A stretch of DNA of 64,000 nt from Pyrococcus horikoshii OT3 (GCF_000011105.1 NC_000961.1:423940-487939); one strand, 5' to 3'; counted from the stretch's first letter, positions 48,119 to 57,996 are shown. Translations and numbers: made by a program. Notes: generated from the letters alone by a model not told the origin.

Positions 48119-49096
48119 ATGAAAAAGATATTAACCTTTGTCGTTATAATCCTTCTTTTCGCTCAACCAGTGATCTCCCAGGAAAAACACAAGCCCGTTG
48201 TTGTAACTAGCCTTCCTTCAATCGCTTCAATAATAAGGGAAGCGTTAGGGGATAGCGTTGAGATTATCTATTTAGTTCCTCCCGGAGTTGAGCCCCATCA
48301 GTACCAACTCTCACCAGATCAGATCGCCTTGTTGAGGAAGGCCGACGTTATAGTCACGACGGGACACTTACCGGCCGAGATGAAGGTTCTCGAATTAAAG
48401 AAGAGCGGTGAAATCCCTGGGGTAGTTCTGAGTATCGAGGATTATGAAAGGTACGGATTTCGCTATCTTCCCGAGAGGTGGTACACCGGAAAGAATAATC
48501 CGCATGGGATTTGGCTTGATCCCAGGAACGCCTTAGCGATAGCCGAAGCAACTGGGGATGCCTTAGTTGAACTCCACCCTGAGCTTAAGGATGTGATAAG
48601 GAACAACCTAAGAAGGTTTGAGGATAAGATTAACGTAGTAATTGAATCTTACTCTGGGATCTTAGCTGGAAAGAAAGCTATTATCGAGTTACCTTCACAG
48701 CAATACACCTTAGAATGGCTGGGGATTGAAGTAGTGGATTCGATAAAGCCGGAAGCAGAGGTTCCAGCAAAGAGCGTTGACTCGATAACCCCTAGTGCAG
48801 ATGTAGTAGTTTACGATGAAGCAACTCCTCAAACCCTCAAGGATGCATCGAGGAAGCTTTCTGAAAGATTGGGAATTCCCTTGGCTAACGTAACCATCTT
48901 GTGGGTGAAGGAAAACTACTCCACGGTTCTCATCGAGAATACAAAGTCGATAATAAAAGCGATGAGCGAGAAAGGAGGAGTTGTAGTTAAGACCGAGAGT
49001 AGCGACGTTGCCAAGTATTCCATAATCTCACTCATAGTTGGCATCGTTGTCGGGGTTTCCATAGGTATAGTGATAAAGAGGTGTCCTGTTCTATAA
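48119..49096 (+). CDS. ZnuA-like metal-binding protein, membrane anchored, without visible transporter partners
   Basis: This 325-residue protein has a signal peptide (residues 1-20), the cluster A-I fold marks VVVTSLPSIASIIREAL and VPPGVEPHQYQLSP with metal-binding His, NNPHGIWLDPRNA with another His, and Asp/Glu residues in VVVYDEATPQTL. A C-terminal membrane helix (SIISLIVGIVVGVSIGIVI) anchors it outside the cell. ABC permease and ATPase genes are not adjacent. Placed after moaB; the ligand could be zinc, manganese or another metal. Confidence 0.85.
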   Translation: MKKILTFVVIILLFAQPVISQEKHKPVVVTSLPSIASIIREALGDSVEIIYLVPPGVEPHQYQLSPDQIALLRKADVIVTTGHLPAEMKVLELKKSGEIPGVVLSIEDYERYGFRYLPERWYTGKNNPHGIWLDPRNALAIAEATGDALVELHPELKDVIRNNLRRFEDKINVVIESYSGILAGKKAIIELPSQQYTLEWLGIEVVDSIKPEAEVPAKSVDSITPSADVVVYDEATPQTLKDASRKLSERLGIPLANVTILWVKENYSTVLIENTKSIIKAMSEKGGVVVKTESSDVAKYSIISLIVGIVVGVSIGIVIKRCPVL

Positions 49097-49137
49097 CCTT
49101 ATAAGCATTTTCTCCCCTATCTTCCTGGGGAAAGAAA

Positions 49138-50331
49138 ATGGAGATAGGTGTCGTTGGAAAGCCCAACGTTGGGAAGTCAACTTTCTTTTCTGCGGCAACC
49201 TTGGTCGACGTTGAGATAGCGAATTACCCATTCACCACAATAGAGGCCAATGTGGGGGTTACCTACGCTATAACCGATCATCCCTGCAAGGAACTTGGTT
49301 GCTCTCCAAATCCTCAGAACTATGAATACAGGAACGGATTAGCCCTAATTCCTGTTAAGATGGTAGATGTTGCGGGCTTGGTTCCTGGGGCCCACGAGGG
49401 AAGGGGGTTAGGTAATAAGTTCCTTGATGACTTGAGAATGGCATCAGCGTTAATCCACGTGGTTGATGCAACGGGTAAAACTGATCCTGAGGGTCAACCA
49501 ACGGATTATCACGATCCTGTTGAGGATATAGAGTTCCTGGAGAGGGAGATAGACTACTGGATATATGGGATACTTAGCAAGGGTTGGGATAAGTTCGCGA
49601 AGAGGATAAAACTCCAGAAAATTAAACTTGAGAGTGCGATAGCCGAGCATTTAAGCGGAATAGGGGTTAATGAAAACGACGTTTGGGAGGCTATGCATAA
49701 GCTGAACCTTCCGGAGGATCCTACCAAGTGGAGTCAAGATGACCTGTTAGCTTTCGCATCCGAGATAAGGAGGGTGAACAAGCCGATGGTAATAGCTGCT
49801 AACAAAGCGGATGCCGCTAGCGATGAACAGATAAAAAGGCTTGTACGGGAGGAGGAAAAGAGGGGATACATAGTTATCCCAACTTCGGCTGCTGCTGAGT
49901 TAACCCTGAGGAAGGCCGCGAAAGCAGGGTTCATAGAGTACATCCCAGGGGCTTCAGAGTTTAAGGTGCTCAGGGATATGAGCGAGAAGCAGAAGAGAGC
50001 TTTAATGGTGATAAAGGAGAAGGTTTTAGATAGGTTCGGCTCCACGGGAGTTCAGGAAGTTATAAACAGGGTTGTGTTCGATCTGCTGAAGCTGATCCCG
50101 GTTTATCCAGTTCACGACGAGAATAAGTTAACGGATCAGTTCGGTAACGTTCTACCGCACGTGTTCCTAATGAAGAAGGGTTCGACACCTAGGGATCTAG
50201 CCTTTAAAGTCCACACGGATCTCGGTAAGGGCTTCCTATATGCTATAAATGCGAGAACCAAGAGGAGGGTTGGGGAGGATTATGAGCTCCAGTTCAATGA
50301 TATAGTGAAGATCGTATCCGTGACTAGGTAG
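49138..50331 (+). CDS. OBG/YchF-type translation-associated GTPase
   Basis: This 397-residue GTPase has G1 [12 protein letters not shown]3 [17 protein letters not shown]4 AANKAD and a C-terminal TGS domain ending near [14 protein letters not shown]. It follows the archaeal YchF pattern, with a cysteine-containing insertion after G2 (CKELGCSPN). Such proteins bind ribosomes. The stop is directly adjacent to the convergent prefoldin alpha stop. Confidence 0.94.
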   Translation: MEIGVVGKPNVGKSTFFSAATLVDVEIANYPFTTIEANVGVTYAITDHPCKELGCSPNPQNYEYRNGLALIPVKMVDVAGLVPGAHEGRGLGNKFLDDLRMASALIHVVDATGKTDPEGQPTDYHDPVEDIEFLEREIDYWIYGILSKGWDKFAKRIKLQKIKLESAIAEHLSGIGVNENDVWEAMHKLNLPEDPTKWSQDDLLAFASEIRRVNKPMVIAANKADAASDEQIKRLVREEEKRGYIVIPTSAAAELTLRKAAKAGFIEYIPGASEFKVLRDMSEKQKRALMVIKEKVLDRFGSTGVQEVINRVVFDLLKLIPVYPVHDENKLTDQFGNVLPHVFLMKKGSTPRDLAFKVHTDLGKGFLYAINARTKRRVGEDYELQFNDIVKIVSVTR

Positions 50332-50778
50332 CTACTTCTTAACCTTAAAGCTCGTCATACTTTGCTTTTGCTGTACCTCCTGGGCCTTCCTTGCTACCTC
50401 CCCGATCCTCTTTTCTAGTTCCGCTAATGCTCCCTGTGTCTTCTTAATGGCTTCGTCATACTCTTTAAGTCTCTTCTCCAGGAAGCTTATGGCTTCATCT
50501 ATACTCCTCTCCACTGCGTAACCTGAGCCCACGCTCACTATTGCGTTGTTCTTATCCACTATTACCCCCTTTAAAAATGAACCAGCCCCTATTGGGACTA
50601 GTATTTCGGGCTTCTCCTCCTCTATCTTTTTTAAGTTCTCCAGCGTCTCCCTAACAGTTTGAACTTCCGCCTTGGCCAAGTTCAAAAGCTCAAGGTTCTG
50701 GGCTAAGATTTGGGCTTGAGCTTGTAAAACCTGGTACTCGTACGCGAGCTTTTCTAACTCCTTATTGTTCTGAGCCAT
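50332..50778 (-). CDS. pfdA: Prefoldin subunit alpha
   Basis: This 148-residue protein has the two coiled-coil helices (about 3-60 and 98-145) around a beta hairpin with [17 protein letters not shown]. Two alpha and four beta subunits form the jellyfish-shaped holdase that passes clients to the thermosome. ATG 50778 follows GGTGATAAGG; the earlier GTG 50790 is less likely. The beta subunit is encoded at 54073 on the other strand. Confidence 0.95.
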   Translation of the reverse strand: MAQNNKELEKLAYEYQVLQAQAQILAQNLELLNLAKAEVQTVRETLENLKKIEEEKPEILVPIGAGSFLKGVIVDKNNAIVSVGSGYAVERSIDEAISFLEKRLKEYDEAIKKTQGALAELEKRIGEVARKAQEVQQKQSMTSFKVKK

Positions 50779-50799
50779 CCTTATCACCAAAAAATAATT

Positions 50800-51033
50800 T
50801 TAGAGTTCGAGGCTGAGCCTCCTAACTACTATATCTTCCGCTTCCTCAGGCTTAATTTCCCTGATCTCCTTTATGAATATTTTCCTCCTCTTTACCTTGT
50901 GCCTGCTCCCTATGTCGGAATAAACTAACTCCTTGACGTGCTCCTCCTTGAGGGCCCTGTACTCCTTGGTGAACTTGAACTTCCTTCCATCCTTCTCAAA
51001 GTAGCCTGAGACGCGGAAGACCTTAACCTCCAT
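50800..51033 (-). CDS. rplX: Ribosomal protein LX (L20a/L18Ae)
   Basis: This 77-residue protein starts [20 protein letters not shown] and continues [20 protein letters not shown], matching archaeal LX. It lies 12 bases after the aIF6 gene in the conserved L39e-L31e-aIF6-LX-prefoldin order. Confidence 0.93.
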   Translation of the reverse strand: MEVKVFRVSGYFEKDGRKFKFTKEYRALKEEHVKELVYSDIGSRHKVKRRKIFIKEIREIKPEEAEDIVVRRLSLEL

Positions 51034-51045
51034 TGGCCCACCCCC

Positions 51046-51729
51046 TTAGACGAATCCTAAGGCCTCTTCAATCTTAACTATCTCGGGACCCGTAGTTAAG
51101 TGACCAACAACAACCCCATTCGAATTAGCCAACATGCAAGTCCCAACGTAGGGAACTCCCATGTTAGCTGTTCCAACGTAGACGTCAACTTTAAATAAAT
51201 CAGAAAGCCACTCCAATTCCTCATCGCTGGTTTCTGGGTGGACGAGGCCTCCCTTATTTGTAACTACTCCAGCACTCCCAACTGCATGAAGGCCAGCTAT
51301 TACCCCTCTCTCCACTTCAACTCCTAGTATCTCCCCTATCTCCTGGGCCTCCTTCCTGGAAAACTTAGCACTAACTAGGGCCGCTTTATCGTTGGTCAGT
51401 ATTAAGTTTCCCAGGGCCGTATACTTGCTCCTGAATGGGACGACTTCCATATCGATTCCGTATTCGCTTAACGCTTTCTTTATCCTCTCGATTTCTGCAT
51501 CCCAGACATACCATGGGAGTATTATAGCATTAGAGTTCCCGGTTGCGAGTGTTCCTATTATCCTTGACTTCATTACGCTGACCTCTATTACGGGAACCTT
51601 AAGGGTTTCCCTAATTACCTCCAACTTCTTCTCCTGTAATCCTTCCCTAATAAGGACTACCCTATCGGTTGCTACACCAAATACACCCAAATACGGTGAG
51701 TTCTCAAAGTCGAGCCTCTCAATGTGCAT
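51046..51729 (-). CDS. eif6: Translation initiation factor aIF6
   Basis: This 227-residue protein prevents premature joining of ribosomal subunits. It has five repeats of an alpha/beta module, for instance YLGVFGVATDRVVLI, NSNAIILPWYVWDAE and MGVPYVGTCMLANSNGVVVG. Length and order are as in other archaea. It follows L31e by 20 bases. Confidence 0.96.
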   Translation of the reverse strand: MHIERLDFENSPYLGVFGVATDRVVLIREGLQEKKLEVIRETLKVPVIEVSVMKSRIIGTLATGNSNAIILPWYVWDAEIERIKKALSEYGIDMEVVPFRSKYTALGNLILTNDKAALVSAKFSRKEAQEIGEILGVEVERGVIAGLHAVGSAGVVTNKGGLVHPETSDEELEWLSDLFKVDVYVGTANMGVPYVGTCMLANSNGVVVGHLTTGPEIVKIEEALGFV

Positions 51730-51749
51730 TCCTTCCCCTCCGCGGGGAA

Positions 51750-52031
51750 TCAGGCAAGGTCAACGTAGGCTATCCTGACCTTACCCCCCTCCCTTTCTTC
51801 CTCCTCAACCCTGACCTTAACCCTAAGCTTGCTTGGGGGTTTTTCTATTCCCCTCTCCCAGATCTTCTCGTTAACCTTCGTGCTTATTATCACTTCCTGG
51901 GCCTTTGCGTGTCTGGCTATGAACTCCCTAACGAACTTCACTGCTCTTGGGGCCCTCTTCCATCTCGGCACTATCTTCTTTACCTTCCTAATTGGAACCG
52001 TGAATATAACCTCTTCTCCGGGCTTGATCAT
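51750..52031 (-). CDS. rpl31e: Ribosomal protein L31e
   Basis: This 93-residue basic protein has [20 protein letters not shown] and [20 protein letters not shown], the L31e pattern. ATG 52031 is chosen; GTG 52037 two codons earlier is possible. It lies 11 bases after L39e, first genes of the operon. Confidence 0.95.
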   Translation of the reverse strand: MIKPGEEVIFTVPIRKVKKIVPRWKRAPRAVKFVREFIARHAKAQEVIISTKVNEKIWERGIEKPPSKLRVKVRVEEEEREGGKVRIAYVDLA

Positions 52032-52042
52032 CCTCACTCACC

Positions 52043-52198
52043 TCACTCCTTAAGCTTTGTCCTTCTCCAGTGTCTCCTCTTCGGATGCGTTAAAACCCTC
52101 CTATTCGTCCTAACGATAACCCAAACCGGTACTCTCCTGTTCTGCTTCATGGCCTTGGCAAGCCTGAGCTTTTTTGCTAGGGGCTTGTTCCTCGCCAT
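52043..52198 (-). CDS. rpl39e: Ribosomal protein L39e (51 residues)
   Basis: Translation of the minus strand from ATG 52198 gives [20 protein letters not shown], then [19 protein letters not shown] and [12 protein letters not shown], ending at TGA 52043-52045. This is a complete L39e, a very basic 51-residue protein near the peptide exit tunnel. It is shorter than common ORF cut-offs and easily missed. It heads the operon with L31e, aIF6, LX and prefoldin alpha. GGGAGGGAAG lies upstream as ribosome binding site. Confidence 0.95.
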   Translation of the reverse strand: MARNKPLAKKLRLAKAMKQNRRVPVWVIVRTNRRVLTHPKRRHWRRTKLKE

Positions 52199-52349
52199 TT
52201 CTCTTCCCTCCCAGGATTAGCTAATTAGAATGCCTGTTCACCTTAATAGTGAGTAACTTAAAAGGGTTTCGTCCTCATCACTCTGCTAACTTTTCCAGGC
52301 TAAAGTTTAATATTAGCTCTCCAAATGAATTTTGATGGGGGTGTCATGA

Positions 52350-53078
52350 GTGGGTGTTGAGAAGGTTCCAAAGTACAACATCCCGGTTAAGAAAGTTGAA
52401 TACGTCTTTGTAGATCTCGACAAGATGAAGCCCCACGAGCAGCTCGTCCAAAGGGAGCTCGAGGATTTCATAGAGAGCGTCACTAGCTCTGGTATATTCT
52501 GGAAGGCTATGCTTCTGGCGAAAATCCCGGGAACAGATGAGTACTTGATAGTTGACGGTCACCACAGGTGGGCCGGACTCCAGAAGCTCGGCGCAAAGAG
52601 GGCTCCCTCAGTTATCCTTGACTACTTCGATGAGGGAGTTAAGGTTTACACGTGGTACCCAGCTTTCAAGGGTAGCGTTGAGAAGGTTATAGAGAGGCTG
52701 AAAGCTGAAGGGCTGGAGGTAATAGAGGATCCAAACGCTGAGGAGAAAGCAGAGAGGGGAGAGGTGGCCTTTGCCTTAGTTGGTGAGAAGAGCTACATAA
52801 TCCCAGGAGGGCTGGAGGAGCAGAAGAAGGTTAGTAAGGTTCTCGACGAGATGGATCAAGCCAAGGAGATAGAGCTAGTCTACTACGGACTTAAAGAGGA
52901 TGCAAAAGCGGACATGGAGAAGGGGGAGATAGATTACGTTTTCGTAAGAAAGGCCCCGACAAAGGAGGAAGTCATGGAGCTCGTGAAGAGAGGAGAAGTG
53001 TTCTCGCCTAAGACGACCAGGCACGTGCTACCCTTCATTCCAGATAAAATCGACGTAAAGCTGGAGGATCTCTTCTAG
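52350..53078 (+). CDS. serK: ADP-dependent free serine kinase SerK (ParB-like fold)
   Basis: This 242-residue protein matches thermococcal SerK, which phosphorylates free serine with ADP to make O-phosphoserine for cysteine or serine metabolism. The ParB/Srx-like N-terminal domain has DLDKMKPHEQLVQRELEDF and the conserved VDGHHRWAGL. The C-terminal half has IIPGGLEEQKKVSKVL. It starts at GTG 52350 with GGGGGTG upstream. Older annotations call it a chromosome partitioning protein. Confidence 0.88.
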   Translation: MGVEKVPKYNIPVKKVEYVFVDLDKMKPHEQLVQRELEDFIESVTSSGIFWKAMLLAKIPGTDEYLIVDGHHRWAGLQKLGAKRAPSVILDYFDEGVKVYTWYPAFKGSVEKVIERLKAEGLEVIEDPNAEEKAERGEVAFALVGEKSYIIPGGLEEQKKVSKVLDEMDQAKEIELVYYGLKEDAKADMEKGEIDYVFVRKAPTKEEVMELVKRGEVFSPKTTRHVLPFIPDKIDVKLEDLF

Positions 53079-53124
53079 CCGAAAATTGTATATTCTCCTT
53101 TCTTTATTATTATATGGTGATATC

Positions 53125-54036
53125 GTGAAGTACTCTAAGCTTGCAGTTAAGCTGTTAAAGGCCGAGAACGACGAGATAATTTACTACGATCCGGTATACC
53201 ACGGGAGGACTTTGAAGGTAATCGGGATAGATGACGATCCAGTAGATGTTATGGAGTATCTGCTATCCCAATATAAGGAGAAGGGGTACAACCTTATAGT
53301 CTTCGACACCTCCGGGAAGTTCCCGACTTCCCTCTTCGACAACATCGTCAGGATAGAGGAAAATGCTCCTGCTGGTTTAGATCCTTTGAGGTTAGCCAAG
53401 GTGGGCCTTATAAAGGATCCTTACTCTGCTGTCACAATAGTACAGACAATATACGAGCTTGATAAAGCTTCCACAGAAAAGCTATATGCGGACTTCATTA
53501 AGGGGAAGATAAGCTCGGTTAGTGAGGCCGTTAAGGTAAAGGAAAGTTATGCTGAGGTTATAAACGAGAGCTACACGGAGCTAGATGAGATGCTATTCTC
53601 GGGGGAACCCATGAAGATCCCGGAGAGTTGCTTAATAGACATGAGCGCCTTGAACAGTGTAACCCTAACCGGGAACGCTTTCCTGATAATGTCGGCAATG
53701 CTCGAAGATAGGAGGAGTATAGCTTACGGTTTGTACGATGTTGCTGTTCTAACCTTCACGGATTCTGGAAACGCTGGACTTCCGTTGATCACGAGACCCG
53801 CTAGAAGGAGGGTTACCATCCTGGGAACGAGGTATCCGCTGGATCAAGTTCTAAGTATTCCTGGGCCGACGCTCATGCTCTACAATGATCCTGACGTGCA
53901 ATCAGCGATTTACGAAAGCCAAGGGGTTCCCCAGGGCTTTAGGAGGTTCGTGGAGAAGGGTGAAGGGGCCTACATAAGGAGGAGCCCCGAGACGATAGAG
54001 GTTGACTTCGGAGAACTACTAGGGGAAGGTTCTTAA
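53125..54036 (+). CDS. Uncharacterised conserved protein
   Basis: This 303-residue protein is not one I recognise. It contains NLIVFDTSGKFPTSLFDNI, AGLDPLRLAKVGLIKDPYSA, and VAVLTFTDSGNAGLPLITRP. The first two phrases resemble VirB4/HerA-like ATPase segments (DxxGE and DPLR), but there is no Walker A motif. GTG 53125 is preceded by GGTGAT; the frame is open to 53086. It is followed by prefoldin beta, with a 36-base gap. Confidence 0.7.
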   Translation: MKYSKLAVKLLKAENDEIIYYDPVYHGRTLKVIGIDDDPVDVMEYLLSQYKEKGYNLIVFDTSGKFPTSLFDNIVRIEENAPAGLDPLRLAKVGLIKDPYSAVTIVQTIYELDKASTEKLYADFIKGKISSVSEAVKVKESYAEVINESYTELDEMLFSGEPMKIPESCLIDMSALNSVTLTGNAFLIMSAMLEDRRSIAYGLYDVAVLTFTDSGNAGLPLITRPARRRVTILGTRYPLDQVLSIPGPTLMLYNDPDVQSAIYESQGVPQGFRRFVEKGEGAYIRRSPETIEVDFGELLGEGS

Positions 54037-54072
54037 ATTCCCTTTTCAACCCTATCAGGGAGGTGGGGTAAA

Positions 54073-54426
54073 ATGCAGAACATTCCTCCCCAAGTTCAGG
54101 CGATGCTTGGCCAACTCGATACGTATCAGCAACAGCTTCAACTTGTAATCCAGCAGAAGCAGAAGGTTCAAGCTGACCTAAATGAAGCTAAGAAAGCCCT
54201 TGAGGAGATAGAAACGCTTCCGGATGATGCTCAAATTTACAAGACCGTTGGAACGCTCATAGTCAAGACCACAAAGGAGAAGGCCGTCCAGGAGCTTAAG
54301 GAAAAGATCGAAACCCTAGAGGTAAGGTTAAATGCCTTGAACAGGCAGGAACAGAAGATAAACGAGAAGGTTAAGGAGCTCACTCAGAAGATTCAAGCCG
54401 CTCTGAGGCCGCCTACCGCTGGCTGA
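54073..54426 (+). CDS. pfdB: Prefoldin subunit beta
   Basis: This 117-residue protein begins MQNIPPQVQAMLGQLDTYQQ and has two coiled-coil helices separated by AQIYKTVGTLIVKTTKEKA, the prefoldin beta pattern. Partner of the alpha subunit encoded at 50332-50778. GGGAGGTGGGG precedes the ATG. Confidence 0.96.
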   Translation: MQNIPPQVQAMLGQLDTYQQQLQLVIQQKQKVQADLNEAKKALEEIETLPDDAQIYKTVGTLIVKTTKEKAVQELKEKIETLEVRLNALNRQEQKINEKVKELTQKIQAALRPPTAG

Positions 54427-54451
54427 CCTCTTCTTTTTTGAGGTGCCCTGC

Positions 54452-54802
54452 ATGAGGAAGGTCATCCACATAGGGTTGCCCAAGCTTAGCGAGGAGGAGT
54501 TGATAGAGATCGGGGATATAGCTCAAAGGGTTATAATAGATTACATCTTCGAGCATTTAGCTAAGAGCGAGGTTAGAGACATGGAGGTTACCGCTCGAAT
54601 AAACCAGGGTGAAACCCTGGATCTTGAGCTCGAGGTTTACGTTGAGGTTCCCATATTCGTTAGGGTTGACGTTGAATCCTTAATAGATGAAGCAATAGAC
54701 AAGGCCTACGAGGTCGTGGAGAGACACCTGAGAAAGCTCGCGAAGGGGAAAGGTAATGAAGGGAGAGAGGAAGCTGAAGAAGCTTCTGGAAAGTCTAAAT
54801 AG
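54452..54802 (+). CDS. DUF3194 protein
   Basis: This 116-residue acidic protein follows prefoldin beta in many Thermococcales. It has EELIEIGDIAQRVIIDYIFE and DLELEVYVEVPIFVRVDVES. Function unknown. ATG 54452 follows GAGGTG. The 3' end overlaps the DHH gene by 47 bases. Confidence 0.85.
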   Translation: MRKVIHIGLPKLSEEELIEIGDIAQRVIIDYIFEHLAKSEVRDMEVTARINQGETLDLELEVYVEVPIFVRVDVESLIDEAIDKAYEVVERHLRKLAKGKGNEGREEAEEASGKSK

Positions 54803-55745
54803 GGATGAAGGTATCATCCTTCTTTGCCATCACAATGCCGATCCTGACTCCCTGGGCTCCGCTATAGCCTTCTCGAACTTCCTTCTGAGTAAGGGCTTTA
54901 GTAGGATTAGGATAGGTGTGGCCCAAAGCATAGCGAGCTACTCCAGAAGGTTGGTTGCACTTTCTAGAGTTCCGATAGAGAAGGATCCCGTTATTAAGGA
55001 AAATGTGATCTTTATATTTGACACATCATCCATAGAGCAGCTCGAACCTATAGAGGTACCTCCAGCTAAAATAGTGGTGATAGACCATCACGTGGAGAAG
55101 GAAAACCCAATCCCTGCCGACGTGGCTATCATCGATCCCACTAGGACTTCAACGGCCGAGATAGTTTGGGAGCTCTTCAAGAAGTTTAACTACAGCGATG
55201 AGAATTCAGCTAAGGCCTTGCTCGCTGGAATAATCTCGGATACTTCAAACTTCCGCTATGCTAATGCGAAAACGTTCAAAGCGGTTTATGAAATCCTTGA
55301 GCTCTATGACTTCAGCATCCCAGAGGTTTCCCAGCTTGTAGCTCCCGTGTCTGATGAAAATGTAGATCAATCCAGGAGGATCGCGATACTCAAAGCCTGC
55401 CAGAGGATGGAGATCCATAAAGTTAAGAAGTTCGTGATAGTTACCTCGAAGGTCTCAGCTTATGAAGCATTGGCCTGCAAGGTGTTCCTCCAGCTCGGGG
55501 CGGATGTCGCTATAGTTGGGAGCGAGAAGGATGGTGTGAGGATCTCTGCAAGGGCCAAGGATTACCTAGTTAAGCAGGGATTGCACCTGGGAAAGATCAT
55601 GGAGAAGGTGGGTCCAATAATAAAGGGTTCAGGAGGGGGTCACGCAGGGGCCGCTGGGGCCAATGGAAAGGAAAACCTTGATGAGGCGATAAAGTTCTTA
55701 GTTAAGGAGGTTCAAAAATTTTTGAAGGGTGTTGGGAATGGCTAA
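54756..55745 (+). CDS. DHH-family phosphoesterase (NrnA/RecJ-like)
   Basis: This 329-residue metal-dependent phosphoesterase has LLCHHNADPDSLGSA (motif I), IFIFDTSS, VVIDHHVEKEN (DHH motif), GIISDTSNFR (motif IV) and the C-terminal DHHA1 motif GSGGGHAGAAGANG. It probably degrades short oligonucleotides or pAp-like molecules. The ATG overlaps the DUF3194 gene and its end overlaps the zinc-ribbon gene, so the stretch is one operon. Confidence 0.9.
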   Translation: MKGERKLKKLLESLNRDEGIILLCHHNADPDSLGSAIAFSNFLLSKGFSRIRIGVAQSIASYSRRLVALSRVPIEKDPVIKENVIFIFDTSSIEQLEPIEVPPAKIVVIDHHVEKENPIPADVAIIDPTRTSTAEIVWELFKKFNYSDENSAKALLAGIISDTSNFRYANAKTFKAVYEILELYDFSIPEVSQLVAPVSDENVDQSRRIAILKACQRMEIHKVKKFVIVTSKVSAYEALACKVFLQLGADVAIVGSEKDGVRISARAKDYLVKQGLHLGKIMEKVGPIIKGSGGGHAGAAGANGKENLDEAIKFLVKEVQKFLKGVGNG

Positions 55746-56076
55746 GTGCCCAGTCTGCGGCTCAACTCTCGACTGGAGGGAGCTAATAGAGCAGATGTTA
55801 AGCATGGAAAATGCCCGCGAGGTTTTCTCGGACAAGGAAAGGTTCCTTAAGGAGCTAGAGGAGTTTACCTTTAAGTGTCCGGTCTGCGGGGAGGAGTTCC
55901 TGGGGAAATATCTTCCCAGGGAAGAGGGTGAGAAGGTCTTTGAGCTGCTCAACGACTTTAAAGGCTCGATAGACTGGGAGAGGAGGAAGGTTAGGATAAG
56001 GCTAAATCAGCTTTTAGTCCTTGATAAGATGCTTGAGGAGTGGGATAGGAGGGTTAAAAATGTGGGACACAAGTAA
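55738..56076 (+). CDS. Small protein with two zinc-knuckle CPVCG motifs
   Basis: This 112-residue protein has [10 protein letters not shown] at the start and [13 protein letters not shown] in the middle, giving a four-cysteine zinc site, followed by helices rich in Arg and Leu. Function unknown. ATG 55738 overlaps the DHH stop. The following gene starts inside its last codons. Confidence 0.8.
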
Positions 56077-56785
56077 AGATTATCGCCTCCTGGTAGCTGA
56101 GAAATCCGTTGAACTCTTCATAAGGACTATCGAGGGAGCGAAGTTCAGGGGACAATGGGATAAGAAGAGATCTATACAACTCGCCAAGGAGATGATTCCT
56201 GATATTCAAGCTTTGAGGTACAGCTACATCGACCCCGAGGAATTAGTCGATACTCCGCAAATGAAGGATCTAAAGGAGAAGGCCAAGGGAATAATCGAGG
56301 CTTTGGGCGGAGAAGACTGGCACCACAAGTTCCTAAGTCAAGCTAGTAGGGAGGATAGGGAGAAGGTTGAGGAGCAGGTTGCGAGGATAAAGTTCTTCCT
56401 CAACACGATCCTCAACCTTGACAGGAGGCTGAAGCTCGGGAAGATAAACGATCCGGTCATCGCTGTTGACATCGTTGTGGGTGAAGTGATGAGCGTTGGG
56501 AAGCATCCCAGTGCTGATAGGCTATTGGTCACCAACGTCAACATTGGCGAGAGGGCCGTAACGGTAGTTACGAACGATCTAACGGTAAAGGAAGGTAACA
56601 GGGTTGCGGTAGCGTTACTTCCACCGAGGAACTTCTTCGGGATAGTAAGTGAGGGTATGTTCCTGGGTGCTGGAGAAGGTGTCCTAAAGAACGTTAAGGG
56701 AGAGATCGGAGGGCTTCCAAAGGGAATCCCTCTAGAGGCCCTAAACGAAACCAGGAATGCTGTTGAAGCTTTCCTGAAGGGGTGA
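56060..56785 (+). CDS. tRNA-binding (EMAP/Arc1p-type OB) domain protein
   Basis: This 241-residue protein has a helical N-terminal part (1-130) and a C-terminal tRNA_bind OB fold with [40 protein letters not shown] and [18 protein letters not shown]. Such proteins deliver tRNA to synthetases or act on their own. GGAGGGTT precedes ATG 56060. Confidence 0.9.
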
Positions 56786-56788
56786 AAG

Positions 56789-57127
56789 ATGAAGGGTGAG
56801 ATAAACAAATCGATCGACAGGGGAAGCTATGTGAAGTATCCACTATTTGAGGGGGAGCTCCCTGAAGGTAGCTATGCCCAGATAGTTGAGGTAAAGCCAA
56901 AGAGCAAAGTTGGTAAGCACTATCACAAGTTTCAATACGAGCTCTTCTATGTTATTGTAGGAGAAGCTAAGCTCGGAATTGGAAGTGAAGAGTACCTGGC
57001 CAGGCCTGGGGATATATTCTTAGTTAAGCCTGGCCAAGTCCACTGGGTGGAAAATGATTCCGAGGATAGCTTTAAGTTGCTCGTCATTAAGCTGAACTTT
57101 AAGGGGGATGACACGGTTTGGCTCTAA
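56789..57127 (+). CDS. Single-domain cupin protein
   Basis: This 112-residue protein has the two cupin motifs: KVGKHYHKFQYELFYVIVGE (metal-binding His, Glu) and PGDIFLVKPGQVHWVENDS. Metal-dependent cupins include isomerases and dioxygenases; no substrate can be named. It follows the tRNA-binding gene by three bases and overlaps the convergent gene. Confidence 0.88.
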   Translation: MKGEINKSIDRGSYVKYPLFEGELPEGSYAQIVEVKPKSKVGKHYHKFQYELFYVIVGEAKLGIGSEEYLARPGDIFLVKPGQVHWVENDSEDSFKLLVIKLNFKGDDTVWL

Positions 57128-57996
57128 GGTAGCTCGAGGATAACTTCCCCCTCGCCGACCAGGATGACCTTTATCTCCTTAACCTTTCTAGGTATCGAAA
57201 CCCTCACCACCTGCTTACCGTTTACCTTCTCCAGGGGTCCCTCGTAGATTGACTCATTATCCACGATGACATCCCTTATGCAAACTCCTGGGCAGGGCTT
57301 CTCGTACACTATGATCCCGTCTACGAACTCTCCGCTTAGCTTTCCGTAAAATCTGACGTTGTTCTTCTCTACCTTAAAGTCGTACTTGGGGATGATAGCG
57401 TAGAGGAGGATAAGCGTTATCAAGAGGGATCCAACTAAGGTTGCGAACTCCCTTCCCTTGAGAGTTATCTCTTTTCCAGGATGGGGAGTTACAGCTTCCG
57501 GCATGTTTTTATATCCAATCAACTCGTACACCAAGGCTACTATCCCAATAATTCCTCCAATTATCACGGGGTACAGGAATAGTGCGTAAAGGAGTATCTC
57601 TCTGGCTTTTAAAAAGTTCTCTTCGCCGCTAACTTCGTGGAAGTATTCAAGCATAAGCCTCTTCAGAACGAGGGCCATCGCAACGAAGGGATAGCTTAGG
57701 ATGAAGTAGGTAAAGATTAGCTTTGAAAAGCTCGTGATCCCAAGGGCTATCCTCTCGCTTCCTAGAAGGGCTAGAACGAAGATCACCTGGAATAGGGAGA
57801 GCATGAATATCGCGAAACCGAGCTTAAATGGTCTTTCATCGACAAGTTCCTTCCACCTGTAGAGTCCGTACATGTAAATGAGCCATCCTATCAAGGAGAG
57901 CAGGTTTCCAATTCCTGGTAGCATGGAGAGGATCACTAGCAAAGTCCCAATGAACAGTAATGTTTTTACATCTCCGATGTATACTTTTTCAGTCAT
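57124..57996 (-). CDS. DUF996-like membrane protein
   Basis: This 290-residue protein has about six hydrophobic spans within residues 12-210 (for instance LLFIGTLLVILSMLPGIGNLL), then an outer domain of about 80 residues with a CPGVC pair and beta-rich KVNGKQVVRVSIPRKVKEIK. The span pattern resembles DUF996. Function unknown. Divergent from the ATPase gene. Confidence 0.7.
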   Translation of the reverse strand: MTEKVYIGDVKTLLFIGTLLVILSMLPGIGNLLSLIGWLIYMYGLYRWKELVDERPFKLGFAIFMLSLFQVIFVLALLGSERIALGITSFSKLIFTYFILSYPFVAMALVLKRLMLEYFHEVSGEENFLKAREILLYALFLYPVIIGGIIGIVALVYELIGYKNMPEAVTPHPGKEITLKGREFATLVGSLLITLILLYAIIPKYDFKVEKNNVRFYGKLSGEFVDGIIVYEKPCPGVCIRDVIVDNESIYEGPLEKVNGKQVVRVSIPRKVKEIKVILVGEGEVILELP

